A stretch of 64,000 nucleotides of DNA from Plazaster borealis (Eukaryota; Echinodermata; Asteroidea; Forcipulatida; Labidiasteridae): assembly GCA_021014325.1 (NCBI GenBank), contig CM037462.1, forward strand, positions 16,202,135 to 16,266,134. The letters are read 5' to 3'. The notes below the pieces were generated by a model. It did not search any database. It was not told where the DNA came from and was given only the letters and a program-made list of their open reading frames with translations. This document shows, piece after piece, positions 23,001-38,000 of the stretch (positions within the stretch are counted from its first letter, which is position 1; each line of letters opens with the position of its first letter). The position numbers and the translations under genes were made by a program.

Positions 23001-26000
23001 AATAAAGTCTCTAAAAGTTGAGTTCAGGAATTACTAGTAGTTGATATTGTTTTGTATTTAGAACACCTGGGACATGTTGTGATCTATTTCCATGTTAAAC
23101 TACATGTAAACAGACAGGCATTTGAATAGGATTTGTTTATTCTGTCACTTGGAACTCTAATGGAGGTAATTATTAACTAAAATATTAAGAAAATTATATC
23201 AGTGTAAAGTTTTGCTAAGCTTCTAGTACGGCTTATAGGTGATATGGGATTGTGCCTTTGATGATACAATCATGGAATTTTGCACACGGTCAGAATATGT
23301 GATGAGAAAGATATTTGGCTAAGAGCCATTGCAGATTTGATTTTTGAAAAAAAAAATTGATTTACCAAATTTTGTGAGTTTTGACACAATCGTTGGTTTG
23401 TGAAAACGGTGACGATTTGAGCATCTTAGGGTAAAGTTAACTAGATGAGAACTGCAAATTGATAAGAGAGAGAGTCAGCTACTCATCAGAGGGGCAAAGC
23501 TTCCTTTGGGCTTTGTAACTTGACCATTTAAACACACAAAATTTACAAAGAAGAACACTTATTACATGATCAAAAGATAGTAGGGTTGATGGTTACACTC
23601 TCTTCAAACGTGTAACCTTGGTAACTGCACAGAACCAACTACAGAAGAACCAACAACCACAGTTTGGACATCTACTGAAGAAACAACAACTGAATCAACA
23701 ACAACTCCATCAACAACAACTCCATCAACAACAACTGAATCAACAACAACTCCATCAACAACTGAATCAACAACAACTCCATCAACAACAACTCCATCAA
23801 CAACAACTGAATCAACAACAACTCCATCAACAACAACTCCATCAGGTGGTTCAGGTAATCTTTCAACAACTCCTTCTTCTACTGATGGACAAGACACAAC
23901 TTCTTCATCTACTGGTAAACAGTCTGTCACTGTACCATTTTTTTTTGTTTAGTGAGGTTTCTCAGACTTTGCTCTGAGAGTTTAAGACAAACCTCAAGAA
24001 AGGATGTAGCTGCTGCCCAAACCCTAGTGGTTGCATACTTTAGTTTTACTTTTGTTTTAAGAAGTGGATGTTTTGCCGGCACTGGCTTACTTTCAGTAAA
24101 TGATATAAAGCTTGAACAGCACTGAACATGCGATGTAACTGCATTTGTCGTTGTGACTTAGTATTCACGAGATGGGATTCAGACCATTTACAATTTCGGA
24201 ATTAATTTTCCCTTAAAAAAACCCCTTGGGAGCCGCAAAGAAAAGGTAGTACTATCCATTTAAATGTAGGAGTCAAGTTTTAATGATAAACTAAGAACAT
24301 TCTTATTTTTTCACCATGATCAAAGAAATCTTTACAAAATGGTAAGGCTCAAACCTGGGGCATGTTGGTTGAAAAGGTGGGAGTGTTACCCACTGGGCTA
24401 TGTGGCAGTGGATAAAATTTCTGGTAAATTAAAACTTGTTAAAATGTCGGTTACTCGTGTACACGTCAAAGAGGGTGCCGTACGATCTGCCAGCATAAGA
24501 TTGTTTACAGAAAGTAAGCCTATGCCGGTGTCCCAGGGAAATCTGTCCCCCCGAAGATTCTGTCCCCATACGGGAAATTAACATGGGCTGGAGGAGGATG
24601 ATTCAAAAGAGGGCGCTATCAAAAGTAGTTTGAACACAGTTCGCCGTATGGGGGGACAGAATCTCTGGGGGGACAGAATCTCCTGCCACACCGGAATGAT
24701 ATCTACTACCTTGATTTTATTTTTGCTCAGTTTTGTTTGTGTGGGTGCACTGCAGTGTAAAGAAATGGTGTGAGAGAACAGACAGAGTGCTAAACTGACC
24801 CGATGTGTTTTCTGTGTGCACACTCTTAAAACTATTGTGTTGAATTTGCACTTTAAAGGGATTGTTTACGTTTAGTAATTGGAACCCACTGCTTGTTTCA
24901 ATCTTTTAGCTGTAGATTAGACCTGAAAACTAACCTGGGAAAATTTCATTTCAAAAGGTCGTGGCGTTTTTGAGATATTGCCGAAAATCTGGAGCGGTTA
25001 TGTCCACGCAGGAAGAATAATCTGCACTTGGAATACACAACCTGAGAAACTTTACTGTCAGTAACGCTTCTCAGATTCAAATTGTTGGAGGATAAAAAGT
25101 GATAAGTGATTTCTTTTGGGAGAAGTGTTGGCTCTAAGGAGAACCAGCTTGGTCTTGACGTTTCGAACAGTATACTCTGCTCGTCTCTTCTTCCAAAAGA
25201 GTCGTGTACGTGGTTGTAGCAGCAAGTTTACTAACTATATAGATTTTCGTATGATCCATCTTGTGGCATGTCGTGGCCGAGTGGTTTTAAGAGCACTGCA
25301 CTTAAGCGTAGGTGTTTCTGATCAGCAGACTGTGGGTGTGGGTCCAGGTCGGTGGCACTCAATGTCCTTGAGCAAGATAGTTTACCATAATTGCTTTGTC
25401 CTCTGGATGGGACATTAAGCTATAGGTCCTGTGTGCTAGGATTGGTAGCGCACGTAAAAGAACCCAGAACACTTATCATGAACCCCGGTGTTTCTGGTTC
25501 ACATACTCAAGCACCCTTGTTTAAAGTTTTCCTCAGGCTTGCGAGCTACAGTGATTGAGTTCACTTATGAGGCATCCTTGGTTTCATTACCAGAAATATA
25601 TAAAGAGAAAGACTCTGCTAGGGTCGAAACATCAGGCCATGAACTATTTTTTACAGAAATATATAATAATAATAATAATAATAATAACACCATGCAAAGC
25701 TTCAAACATCCAAGTATATTGATATATATATACAGGAGAACTGACCAGCACCGATATGCTTAGTGCAACCATGTCCAGTACAGGCAGCGCTTCTTCATCG
25801 GATGGATTCCACACCGCTGACTTATTACAAAGCACTCATAGTAAGTGGTTTGTGTCATGTCAGAGCTGTGGTGTTGGGTTTTTTTAAAAATGCATTGATA
25901 CGTAGTTTTTTTTTGAAAATCAAATTTGAACAAAAGACAGCTTGAAAGCTGATACAATTCGAATTAACAAAAAAAATGAAATAGATAAAATATGCCACTA

Positions 26001-29000
26001 AAATTGTAAAGAAGAGAGAACAGTGTATACAAATAAGTTAAAAATAAAATTTTGTTCCAAGAAATGATAGAGAAGAAGAAAGTGGGTGGGGAGGCCTATA
26101 AATAGGATTTGGTTTTAGACTCGGACAGGGACTGTCTGGGAAAGCATTGTTTCAAAATTCTGAATGATTTCAACCTGTCCTTGGACAAAAATACAGATTC
26201 TAAACGTTTAAATGAGCTACACAAGAATATCATGTTTACATTTTACTGACTTTAAGGCAATATCATTGTAGTTTCCTGTTTGAATTTTTTTGTTTTGAGA
26301 GATCCTACAACTTTTTAAAGTAAGTATTGACTATCATAGGTGGGCATTGAATGGTTTTGAAAACTTATTTTAATTTTTTAAGTGTTTCCTGATCTACAAA
26401 GCTTTTAAAGGGACATAGGTGAAAGAAATCAGAAAAAAATATTTGAGAATTGCAATAATTATGATAAGAGAGAGAGTCAGCTACTCAGAGGGGCAAAGCT
26501 TCCTTTGGGCTTTGAAACTTGACCATTTACACACAAACAAAGTTAATGAAGAATAACACTTATTACATGATCAAAAGATAGTAGGGTTGATGGTTACACT
26601 CTCTTCAAACGTGTAACCTTGGTAACTGCACAGAAACAACAACCGCAGAAGCTCCAACAACCACGGTTTGGACATCTACTGAAGAAACAACGACTGAATC
26701 AACAACAACAACTCCATCAACAACAACTCCACCAGTTTCAGATCATCATTTAACAACTCCTTCTTCTACTGATGGACAAATCACAATCCCTTCTTCTACT
26801 GATGAGCAAATCACAATCCCTTCTTCTACTGACGGACAAATCACAACTTCTTCTTCTACTGATAGACAAGTCACAATTTCTTCATCCACTGGTAAACAAT
26901 CTGTCACTGTACCTTTTTGTGTGTGTGAGGTTTCTCAGACTTTGCTCTGAGAGTTTAAAGGCACTGAACACGTTTTGAAATTGTCAAAGACCAGTATTCT
27001 CACTTGGTGTATCCCAACATATGCATAAAATAACAAGCCTGTGAAAATTTGGGCTCAATTGGTCATCGAAGTTGCAAGAAAATGATAAAAGAAAAAACAC
27101 CCTTGTTGTACAAATTTGTCTGCTTTCAGATTAGGAATAAAAACTTCTTGCAAGAAGTTTTTATTATTTTAGTGAGAAATTACCTCTTTCTCAAAAACTA
27201 CGTTACTTCAGAAGGACTCGTTTCCTCGTTTTATACTATCAACAGCTCTCCGTTGCTTGTTACCAAGTAAGTTTTTATGCTAATATTTGTTTTGAGTCAT
27301 TACCAAACGTGTACGATACCTTTAAGACAAACCTCCAGAAGGATGTAGTTGCCCAAACCCTAGTGGTTGCATACTTGCATTGACATTTATTTTAGGCAGT
27401 GGATATTTTGCTGGCAAAGGCTTTCTTTCAGTAAATGATATAAAGCCGGGACGGCACTGAACATGCGATGTAACTGCATTTGTCATTATGACTTAGTATT
27501 CACGAGATGGGATTCAGACCATTTACAATTTCGGAGTTAATTTTCCCTTTAAACAAAAAATCCTTGAGAGCCGCAAAGAGGAGTTTATTGCTCCATGAGA
27601 AAAGATTGTACTATCCATTAATTATGTAGCAGTCAAGTTTTAATGATAAACAAAAAGTGGATAGGGAAAGCATTATTTCCAAATTCTGAATGATTTCAAC
27701 CTGTCCTCGGAATAAAAATACAGATTCTAAACATTTAAATGACACACCTGGACAAACTGGTGTGAGTCCGTTACCAGACACATCTACACACATGATTGGT
27801 TCATCTATACCAACAGCAACACCCATGATGAATAATACTCGTAAGTCCTTTAATGATTTGTATTTGGTGGGGGAGTATTGACATGGCAAGTTAACAGACC
27901 TAGATATTAGTTGTTTATTTATTTATTATTTATTTATTTATTTTGTTCGGTTTAAAAACACAAAACATGGTCGGTAGGTATCACAGGGCAATAGATCTTT
28001 ATCATGGTGCGGCCATCTTGATTTTTCTCCCATTCAAATCAGTGTAACCAAACCGAGGCTGGAAGGAGAAACAGTCTGATTCCTTTGTTGTACAATGAAT
28101 GTCATTATTCATTGCTGGTATGGGATACAAGGAACATGACCAAGATGGTGGCAGCATGACAAAGGTCTTACAATTTACATTTTGCAGAGCATCTAATCCA
28201 CATGCAAAGCGTCTTAGCTGAGACAAACAAAGTTGACCTCATTTGAATTGATTCTCATTTTTTGTATTGTCAACTATTAACAAAAATTCTGTTTTGGTTT
28301 TAGCACATACATTTTTAGATATATATAAAGTTTGTGTTCATTCCAATGATTAACGACAAAGTATACAGGATTGGTGTTTAACAAAAAAGGCTTTCCTTAT
28401 GATAAAGTTCATACACGTATCAATCCTACAGAGCACTATTTCCATATGAAATATGGTCAAAGCTGAGGACGTTTAAAGACCTCATATTGCTTGTTTCAAT
28501 TGCTGCAATCAAAATTAGCCCAATATGAACGTGCACAATATCCTTGTTAAAACAACTATATATATATTTTGTTTTCCTTTCCTTCTGCTTTCTGTAAAAT
28601 GTGACTTTGTTATATACTTTGATGTCATTACATGTTGGTGGATATTGTGTTTATTCAAAACAAGAGGACTGGAACAATTTAACTCTCTCGAAAAAACAAT
28701 GTACTTTCAATTAAAGGGAGATATTGTTCTTCAAATTGAATCAAGAATATTTTCTTCGCCACATTTAGTGGGCTGAGTTGGCTCAAGTGAGGTTGAGTTT
28801 GATTAATTTTCTTAAAGGGTCTGTATACGTTTGGTAATGACTCTGAAAATTAATGGCAATAAAAACTTACTTGGTTAGAAGTACAGTAGCTTTGGATAGT
28901 ATAATGAATTTTGAGAAACTTTTCACTTCGAAGTACTGTGGTTATGGAAAAAGATATCACTTTTTTTCCCAAAAAAATTTGAATCTAAAAAGCATTACGG

Positions 29001-32000
29001 CTGTAAAGCTTTTTTAGATTGTGTATTCCAATGCAGATTATTCTTCCTGCGTGGACATAATCGCTCCAGATTTTCGGCAATATCTCAAAAACGCTATCAC
29101 CTTTTGAAATGAAATTTTCACAGGTTAGTTTTATGGTATATATCTACAACTATATAGGATTGAAACAAACAGTGGGTTCCAATTACTAAACGTATACATA
29201 CCCTTTTAATGGATAATGAAGAATTGGCAAGGATAAAAAACATCATTGGTTAATTTTAGTCTGACAGCTTACCGATTATGAAGTTCATACCAGAATCAAT
29301 TTTCTCTGTGAAATATTTCCCCCCTGAAATGAAGTAATATTCGAGAAAACTGTATCAGAGAACCTGAAAAAATCCCACAACAGCCGATTTTGGTTGTTAC
29401 TCAGGACATTTTTTATGTGAAATAATTTCCTCTGAAATTAAGTAATATTCAAGAAAACTGTATCTGAAAAACCTATAAAAAATTATATTTTGGTTGTTAC
29501 AATAAATTAAAGAATAATGTGTTTACATGCTGAAAATTGAGCATGGTTTTTCACTATTTTCTCCCGACTCACACAACGGATTAAGCCTAAATTTTCACTG
29601 GTTTATTCATGTGTACGGTTGATCACACACAAAACATGAACACCGTCTCCGACTATTTCGTCAGCTCTACCAATCCTGTATAATACCTTTTAAAGATTCA
29701 AATGAGGATTTGTTAGAGTGAGTGCTAACAGCGATTGTAATCTTACCAACATTTAAAAACTTGGTTCTCAAGACTGACGGGATCAGAAAACACTTTTAAA
29801 AAGTTTTCAAAACCATTCTCTGCCCACCTATGATAGTCAATTCTTACTTCAAAAAATTGTAGGAACTCTCAAAACAAAAACATTCAAACAGGAGCTTCCT
29901 GTTTGCAGTCTGAATGGTTTTGTTTTTGAAGCCTTATATAGTCAGTAAAATGTAAACGAATATCCTTATGTAGCTCAGTTTGAAAACGACGACATTTCAA
30001 AACTATTAATGCAGTTTTATTGCAGTATTCAAAACTATCTAAATGGCTTTGTTTGTTAACTTTGAAGAACTAACCTGGGCTGATATTGGAGCGAAACAGG
30101 ACATCGGTACAGGATGTAAATATTAAACACACTGCGTTGGGTTTCATGGTATCAACCGTAATAATAATCTTTCCTTGTAAATCTATCTTTGAACTTAATG
30201 GTCTTTGTTCACGGTAAATGCTACGCTGTGGTGGTGGGTAATTATTAACTGAGAGGGGCTGTGTCGTTGTGATCATACCGTGAACACACCTTAAAGGCCA
30301 CACTAATCCTCTACAGTAGTATTGATGAGAAGTGTGGCAGGGTGAAGGGGGCTTGCTTGCCCATTAAAAACCCAAGTTACTAAGATTCTGCTTGAAGCAC
30401 AGTCTGCTTGTGGCTGGGCATGGAAACATGAACTCTCACCCAGTTACTATACCCGCGCTGACCGTCACATCACAAATAAAAGCTTTAAAGGGCGCCGTCA
30501 TAATTATCGCGCGTGCAGTCACTGGGTGAGAGTTCAGAATTTAATGTCTGGCCACACAAGCTCGCTGTGTTCAAGAATCAAGACGACACAGCCATTTTAA
30601 TGCTAATTACCAATTCACTTGTTTTTTTTGTGTATATCATTTTATGTTATGTTTCTTGTTTTGTAAAATGTTTGTTTATTTTTGTTAATTGTTAGACGTT
30701 TATAATTCTGTAATTTTAAGATTTTGTAAAGCGGCTTGAGCTACTTTCTGGCCACACAGACTCACTGTGTTCAAGACGACACAGCCATTTTAATGCTAAT
30801 TACCAATTCACTCAGTTTTTTTGTGCATGTCATTTTATGTACTGTTTCTTCTTTTGTTTATTTTTTTTAATTGTTAGACGTTTATAATTCTGTATTTTTA
30901 AGATTTTGTATAGCGGCTTGAGCTACTTTCTATGCAAATTTTGGTGCAATATAAACATTAATAATTATTATTAATAACAGAAGCGTTGTTGTCTTCTATG
31001 TTTATTGGAGGGCTCAGGGTTGGAATTAAACCATTTCTTAATCTTTTCTCTTCTCCTGTTCTGTTAGTTCTTCGGGCCACAAAAAGCTTGTGTGGCTGCC
31101 TGTTTGTTGTTATCCATGTTTCTATGATATGCTGATCAAATACCTTTCTCCGGAAGTCACTGGTCAAAGTGTCTCTCTGTGTTACGCGAAGCAACTCCAT
31201 CCGGTCCTAATTCTTGTTGAAATTTCCTCTTTTGTGTTAACCCTTTAGAGACCGTAGCGGCCGTTTGCAGCTTGTACCAAAAGCCATAGCGGCTGCAAAT
31301 GGCCGCAAGGTTTGACCTACTTCCATTAACATAAAGAGGTCAAAGTATAGGTCATGTCCAGATATGAAGTTTCCAATGTTGTGTGTTAACATAGTATCTC
31401 AATTTCTAAATACAAAACTAAATTTTGTTTCATGCTATTTCTGTTGACATTTTTACTGACAAAATTCGATTAAAGAAATGAACAATATTAGCAATGCCTG
31501 GGTGTATAATTATAAAGAAATGAATGGTGTCTAAACGATTTACTGTTTTTGGCCAAGGTTTTGTACTCTATGACCTTAACTGATCACAAAGTCCTCCAGC
31601 GTTATTGTGTCATCTTTTGAGGTTGTCATATGCTTTGTCTTTCCCTTCTGCGTCCTCAACCCTTTGTCTTGTAATGTTTAGTTAATTTACCCGCGCTTCT
31701 AAGTTTGAAACATTTGTAAAGGAATGAATTATGTCATCACAAATATTTATAGAGTGCAAAATAGTGTATGGTCATGGAGTGTGGGTGTGAAGTGTGTTTG
31801 TAGAATTAGTCCAATGCATTCCCATAGCTTTCTAACCATGCTAACTTTGAAATTGCTTGCATATTCATTACATGCAAATTAGCCACAGCCTCTCAGCCAA
31901 TGAGCAGTGCATCATCAGATCATAGCTTAGCATTTATCGAAGCTTCATCATCAATTGCTCTTACATCACCAGGTTATAACACCACGACTCATGAGATTAA

Positions 32001-35000
32001 AAACTACACAACCGGAGGTGAGATTGCCCAAACTAGAAGCGGATACAGAGGGAGGGAGTTCAGTTGTTGTATTCACTGAACAAAATAAATCATAAACAGT
32101 TTATAATTATTTTGATAATAAAAAATATTATAGTAATGATTAGTCTTTATCAGAGAACAGGGCTCAAATTTGGGGAAAAAAGACTGCAGGGCTTGTAGCT
32201 CAGAATGCTTACTGGGCCAGGCATTTTTATACCAGACCCGGAGAATCAGAAAGAGTAAAAACTTCCCTTGTCCTGACAACATAAATTTAACTGTTTTTAT
32301 TTGAACAAAAATTGCATTAAGACATGTAAGAGAAGATTGATCTCATCTGTCTTTTTTGATATTAAGTTGACTTGATTACTCAATACTGAGAATTGAATGG
32401 TATCATACTCAAAGACAACATTTTAACATAATTTGTTTCTGTTCAAGATTATTACACAGTGAGGTACATGTATTGATATTACATTTGAAAAAACACAAGA
32501 CCGCCGGACTTGTCCGGTCATAAGTTTACAAGCCCGACACTAAAACCTCGGGCCTGCAGTCCAGTGTAAAATTCAAGCCCTGCAGAGAGCCTACCAATGC
32601 CCAAGAGAAATACTACCGTCGTACTGTCAATTGAAGTAAAACAAAAAATCTTTAGTCTTTTACTGATCTTTTAAAAAGATATTGGAATAAATAAATAAAT
32701 AAATAAATAAAGAAGTTGAGAAAATAACATTTGAACACTCCCAAAATCAACTACTTATTTTGATTTGTGCAATTGAAATAAGCCTGACAGGAAACATGTT
32801 TCCTTGTTTTGATTAGGTCACATAAATTGATGGAATGTTCACAGGGTTGGATGGATGATGTGTTGGGAAGAATTTACTCGTCCAAAAAACGAATAATGTA
32901 TTTTGTGTTTTTTGGTCTGGTCCTTGTTCTATGGTTGCACAATTGACATTTTTTACAGTTGCTGTAAACTTGACAATTTGCTTACAATATGCCGTATTGA
33001 ACAGAAACAAAACATAATATTTGTATCGTTTTCCCTAAAATATTATGTAGTAGGTCTTGGATGTTGTACAGAAACCCACCGCCCCCCCACACACACACGG
33101 ATCAGGATCAGGTTTTGTGGGGTCCTGTTGGTTCTATTGTGGGGTATATTGTTCTATTGTGTAAAAGACCCAAAAAGGGACCTTCGGTAAGCCCACCCAC
33201 ACAGGCACATTCTGCTGGTAAGAATGGTACCACTGTCTCATGCAGTAACCATCTTTTTGATGGTTTCAGGGTTTTTTTTCTTTGCACAAGGGTTTTGGTT
33301 TACTTAATTTGACTAACTGCTACTTTTTGATTAACAAAAACGACTTGCTTGAGCTGTTAGTGTTAGGTTTTAATAATCTGTTTTATTTTTGAGTTAATGC
33401 TGTACATTTTCACATTGTTTGCGGTGTTTGTTTTTACTGTTTATAAACCCAATAATTTGAAATGAATACAACCTCACTTCCATCTTTCATTTGAAAAATT
33501 ATATTCAAATGTTGGCTTTGAGTCCAATAAATATCTTTCAACTCTGTTGAGTATGAAAGTATTACCGATAAGACAAATGAGATCAATCTTCTCTCAGCGC
33601 TTGTTCAAATAAAAACAGTTTAATTTTGACACTGTTTAGAAAATGTCATTTTGATTCTGGTCTTGTGACACATTTTCTGGACCAGTAAAAGTTTTGAGCT
33701 ATAAGCCCTGCAGTCTTGTGGATTTTCCCCCAAAAATTTAAGCGCTGAAATATGAGTTTCCCTATGTGACTGTAGTTGATGGTTTATTTTGGAATGAAGT
33801 TGACCACACTGCATGCTTCAATACACCCCCATGCCCTCCCCCATGCATGTTATTATGCCATTTAAAAAAAAAATCCTGAGCAAGACATGAAAAAAAGGTC
33901 ATACTTAAATTTGGTTTTCCCAAGGTGTTTTTCAAACAGTAATATTTTCAAAGGACCATACAATATGAGTGCAAACTTGTTATTTAATATAAGCTATATT
34001 TAAAAGAAAATTTTTTTAATGGTGAGACTGAGAGCTAGCAGAGGTATCTTTACAATTAGAATACATAAGGTAAGTGCTAAATAGTAAAGGTTTTTAAATA
34101 CTTGTTCTTAACATTTGTTTAACAAATATCTCACACCATTGATTTCTTATTTGATTTCTTTTATCAGGAAATACAACTACAACAACGGCGCCACCAGTTC
34201 CACCACCTACTGACTACGGTATATCTTTTATAATTCTGTATGCATCAATATACTTTAATACACTGTTTATAAAAATGTTAGAAGTGACCATGCCAATGTC
34301 GAAATGAGCATTTATTTAAAGGGTCTGTACACGTTTGGTAATTGCTCATAAAATGAATGGCAGTAAAAACTTAGTTGGTAAGAAGTACAGCAGCTTCTGA
34401 TAGTATAAAGCATTTTGAGAAACATTTCACTTTGAAGTAAGGTGGTTCTGGACAAAGGTATCAGTTTTTATCCAAACAAATTTGAATCTGAGAAGTGTTT
34501 CTGTCAGAAACATTCTCAGATTGTGTATTCCAGTTGCAGATTATTCTTCCTGCATGGACATTACCCCTCCAGATTTTCGGCAATATCTCAAAAACGCTAC
34601 CACCTTTTGAAATGAAATTTTTACAGGTTAGTTTTAAGGTATATATCTACAACCATATAGGATTGAAACAAACACTGGGTTCCAATTACCAAACGTATAC
34701 AATGTCTTTAGAGAGAGGGGCTCCAAGGTCAAATTAAGTTTTGTAAATGCTTTCTTTTTCCAATTGATAGAGTCCTCATGAAATTTGGGAAAACAAATTA
34801 CAAGTCTCTAACCTCAAGTGTACATGTTGTAAAATGTCATTTTATTTGATACTCTTTCATCGGACAGCAAAAACAAATAGGTCTTTACAGTCCAAAGAGG
34901 TTTTTTTGTCACCAGTCAAAATGTCAAATTCAATGCTATTTCAGGAATGAACTGAACATTCTTTGTAGAAAAATGTACAGACCACATATTTGAAATGTGA

Positions 35001-38000
35001 CGTCATCGAATGTTTTCGGACTTGACCAACATTGCACTTGAAGGGTATCAAACACAGTGGTATTTTACACCATTTTAACCAGAGGTATAGAGACTTGTAA
35101 TTTTTTATCACGCTTTCATATGGACAAAACTGAATTTGACCTCGGAGTCCCTCTTTATTTAAGCGGATGAAACAAGTGGTTGAGATTTCAGGTACAACAT
35201 TATACTTGTGGTGGAATACCCTGTTTTCTTGAGAATGACAGCATCATGACATTGAAGTGGTCACAAGTTTGGTATGAGCTAGCTGGTGTTTTCTTATCGA
35301 CATTTGATTGGCCCTACGAAATTGTTTGTTTGGCGTTACTGGACAACCCAAAAAATGCTGATATTTTACATTAATTGTGGAGGGAAAAAGAAATTAAAAA
35401 TCTACGAAATACACTACAAGAGTTAACAATATTCTAATATAGACAATATCACAAAATGTGTGTTTATAACTTTGAAATATTTTTACCGGACTGTGGCTAA
35501 ATAGAAATCTGATGAGAGGCGAAAAGCATTTAAGCCCCCCATGTTTTATGGCTCGGGGTTATCCCCATGCACAAGCTATCGTATCGGGCTGATATGTATG
35601 AATTGCGTATCGTTACGTACAAATTAAGGGGGGGGTTGGTTGGGGAACTTGACATCAAATTCACAAAGATCATCAAGATAACCCTCACTAGGAATTTTAA
35701 AACCAAAGATAAACACCAAGTAAAAAACATTCTGAGGACCTCGTTTTCAATTCAGCGTGCTTCGGCAAAACTTCCAAAATTTTGGTCCAGGAAAACTTGG
35801 GCAACCCTGTGGCCCATACTCCAAACATGCAGTTTTTGTAAATGCCTTTCTCTGCCCCGATCCTTAGTATCATCTTATACGGCTTTATCAAACGGCATTT
35901 CGACATACGCCTCTGGTGTTTTGAAAAATGCAACCATGTCAGCTTCTTGCATTTTTGAAGCTTATTTTGTTAATATATGCACGCTTTTTAAATGTATATA
36001 AATTGTTTTTACCCTTACACTGATGTGTATTAAACGCTGTAAACTCAGTACTTTCCCGAGTTCTGTGAAAAAAAAATCCACAGGCAAATCACTCGGATGG
36101 GATTGTTTTTATGTAAATTTAAAATTTAAGTTTTTATACTTCAAACAGCTACTTGAGCGAAAACATTTTAGCGGGAATGCCATTTAAACTTCTTTATAAT
36201 GTGTTTGTTTATCTTTTAAATGTAATATTTTACACTTCTGAATTTTTCGTAATTATCAATAAAAAAATTAGGCCCTAACCTCATGGTTTTGAAAAACTAG
36301 CTTTGAAAAAACAATACTTTGATGTCATTAGTGGGAGGTTGCTTTGTTATAACCTCCATGTTGCAACAAAGCGGCTATACAAAACGGAGCTCCCACATAT
36401 GTAACATGGGCCAGACGTAACATGAGTGATGACGCAACAGGGGCTTTTCGCAAATCTTTCTGAAAAGCACCAGAGGAGGGTATTCAAAATGATTGGTTTT
36501 TTTTTTTACAATTAATAATCTGTTTACTCTCATATGTGAACTCAATTTCGTTATTGATTGAACATATTTTAGCAAAGGTCACTTACTGCCATTTTCATTC
36601 AAGCTGGTCTTTAAAGGGATTGTATACGTTTGTTAATTGGAACCCACTGTTTGTTTCAATCCTATATAGTTGTAGATATATATAACCTGTGAAAATTTCT
36701 TTTTAAAAGGTGGTAACATTTTTGAGATATTGCCAAAAATCTGGAGCGGTTATGTCCACGCAGGAAGAATAATTTGTAATTGGAATACACAAACGTTACT
36801 CCCAGATTCAAATTTTGGGGGGGATAAAAAGTGATATCTTTCTCCATAACCGCTGTACTTTGAAGTGAAAAGTTTCTCAAAATGCATTATACTATCCAAA
36901 GCTGCTGTACTTCTTACCAAGTAAGTTTTTATTGCCATTAATTTTCAGAGTCATTACCAAACGTATACAGAGCCTTTAATAATCATGTTCTGATTTGGTT
37001 TATTATTACAGGTGTCCCTACTTGGCTGATTGTGCTCCTCATTTTTGTGGGCTTAATTTTGTGTGCCGCTGTTGTTTTTTGCTTCCTAATCTGCAAGGGT
37101 GTGATACCCTGCGATCGGATATGCTGCTGTTGCAGAAATCTGTTCCGTTCCAGGTGAGTACCCGCCACTATTGTTCCTTGTCAACAACAGCAAATTAATA
37201 ATTGGTTTGTTAAAATATTTTCAAAAGTCACGGCCAGAAGCCGAATTGAGTTTGAATGACATTATTAGAAAGCAAAGATTTTTTTAAAAATGTTTTAAAA
37301 AATAATAATAATGTTACTAGGTCAGGGATGAGAAATGTTAGACTTTTTTCTGAATCCACACTTATGTAAGTCTGCCTGGTGAACCCAAACTTTTGTATTT
37401 TTCTCAAAAATTTAATAAGTCAGGCTCTTTGATCTACTTCTGTAACACTGAGAATACTGTTCACAAAAAGCTCCATGGAATCTACAACTCCAGGGGTTAC
37501 CTGAAGGTGGAAATGCCATCATTTCAATGTACTCGTGAGATCTGGATTTATTTTGTATATATATTTTTTTATGAGAAGTCGCCTTACATCACAAGGCCTG
37601 ACAGCCACTTCAAGGTGAGGGTTACACTTAACTGATTTGGGCTGTTGACCCAAATCAACTGTCACCAAGGCACACTCTGGCCACCTACCCCTAGGGCTGA
37701 AACAGGGTTACCCCTCTTCACGGTCCGTAATGCAGGCATGGGTATCATCCACTAGGAGCCTGGCTGGTAGAGCAGACTACACTACATTTCCCAACTTTTT
37801 ACGAAGCAATTATGGTTAAGGGTTTTGAACCCACACTCTGACAACACCTGGGGCTCAATTTCATAGAGCTGCTAAGCACAACAACCAAATTTCCATGTGT
37901 TGCATATTGCTTGTTACTGGTATTCAGCTGTTGTTTGCATATCCCGAAAATCACGTGGAAATTTGGTTGGTAATCCTGTTTTTATCAAGGAAGAAATTTC

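Larger units (their letters stand above)
26463..27655 (+). repeat. Duplication unit 2 (contains exon 5 and a MITE)
   Basis: The same order as unit 1: gataagagagagagtcagct, exon 5, gtgaggtttctcagactttg, then a family A MITE at 26955-27325, then gacaaacctccagaagg and the rest. The start points of the units are 3002 bp apart. Confidence 0.85.
32018..34167 (+). other. Intron 7: transposons and simple repeats only
   Basis: It holds C-family copies at 32158 and 33500 and an (aaat)n run near 32685-32710. No supported exon is seen. Confidence 0.55.

Noticed and set aside
23680..23850. A CRISPR-like array
   Set aside because: Units are short, contiguous and coding, with no spacers; the genome is animal.
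23604..23977. Long open frames on other frames and on the minus strand over exon 3
   Set aside because: They are products of the 12/15-bp coding repeat. The frame fixed by splice phases and by exon 5 is the Thr/Ser one.
35180..35374. A 64-codon open frame with mixed composition in intron 8
   Set aside because: No splice sites in a usable phase and no recognisable domain.
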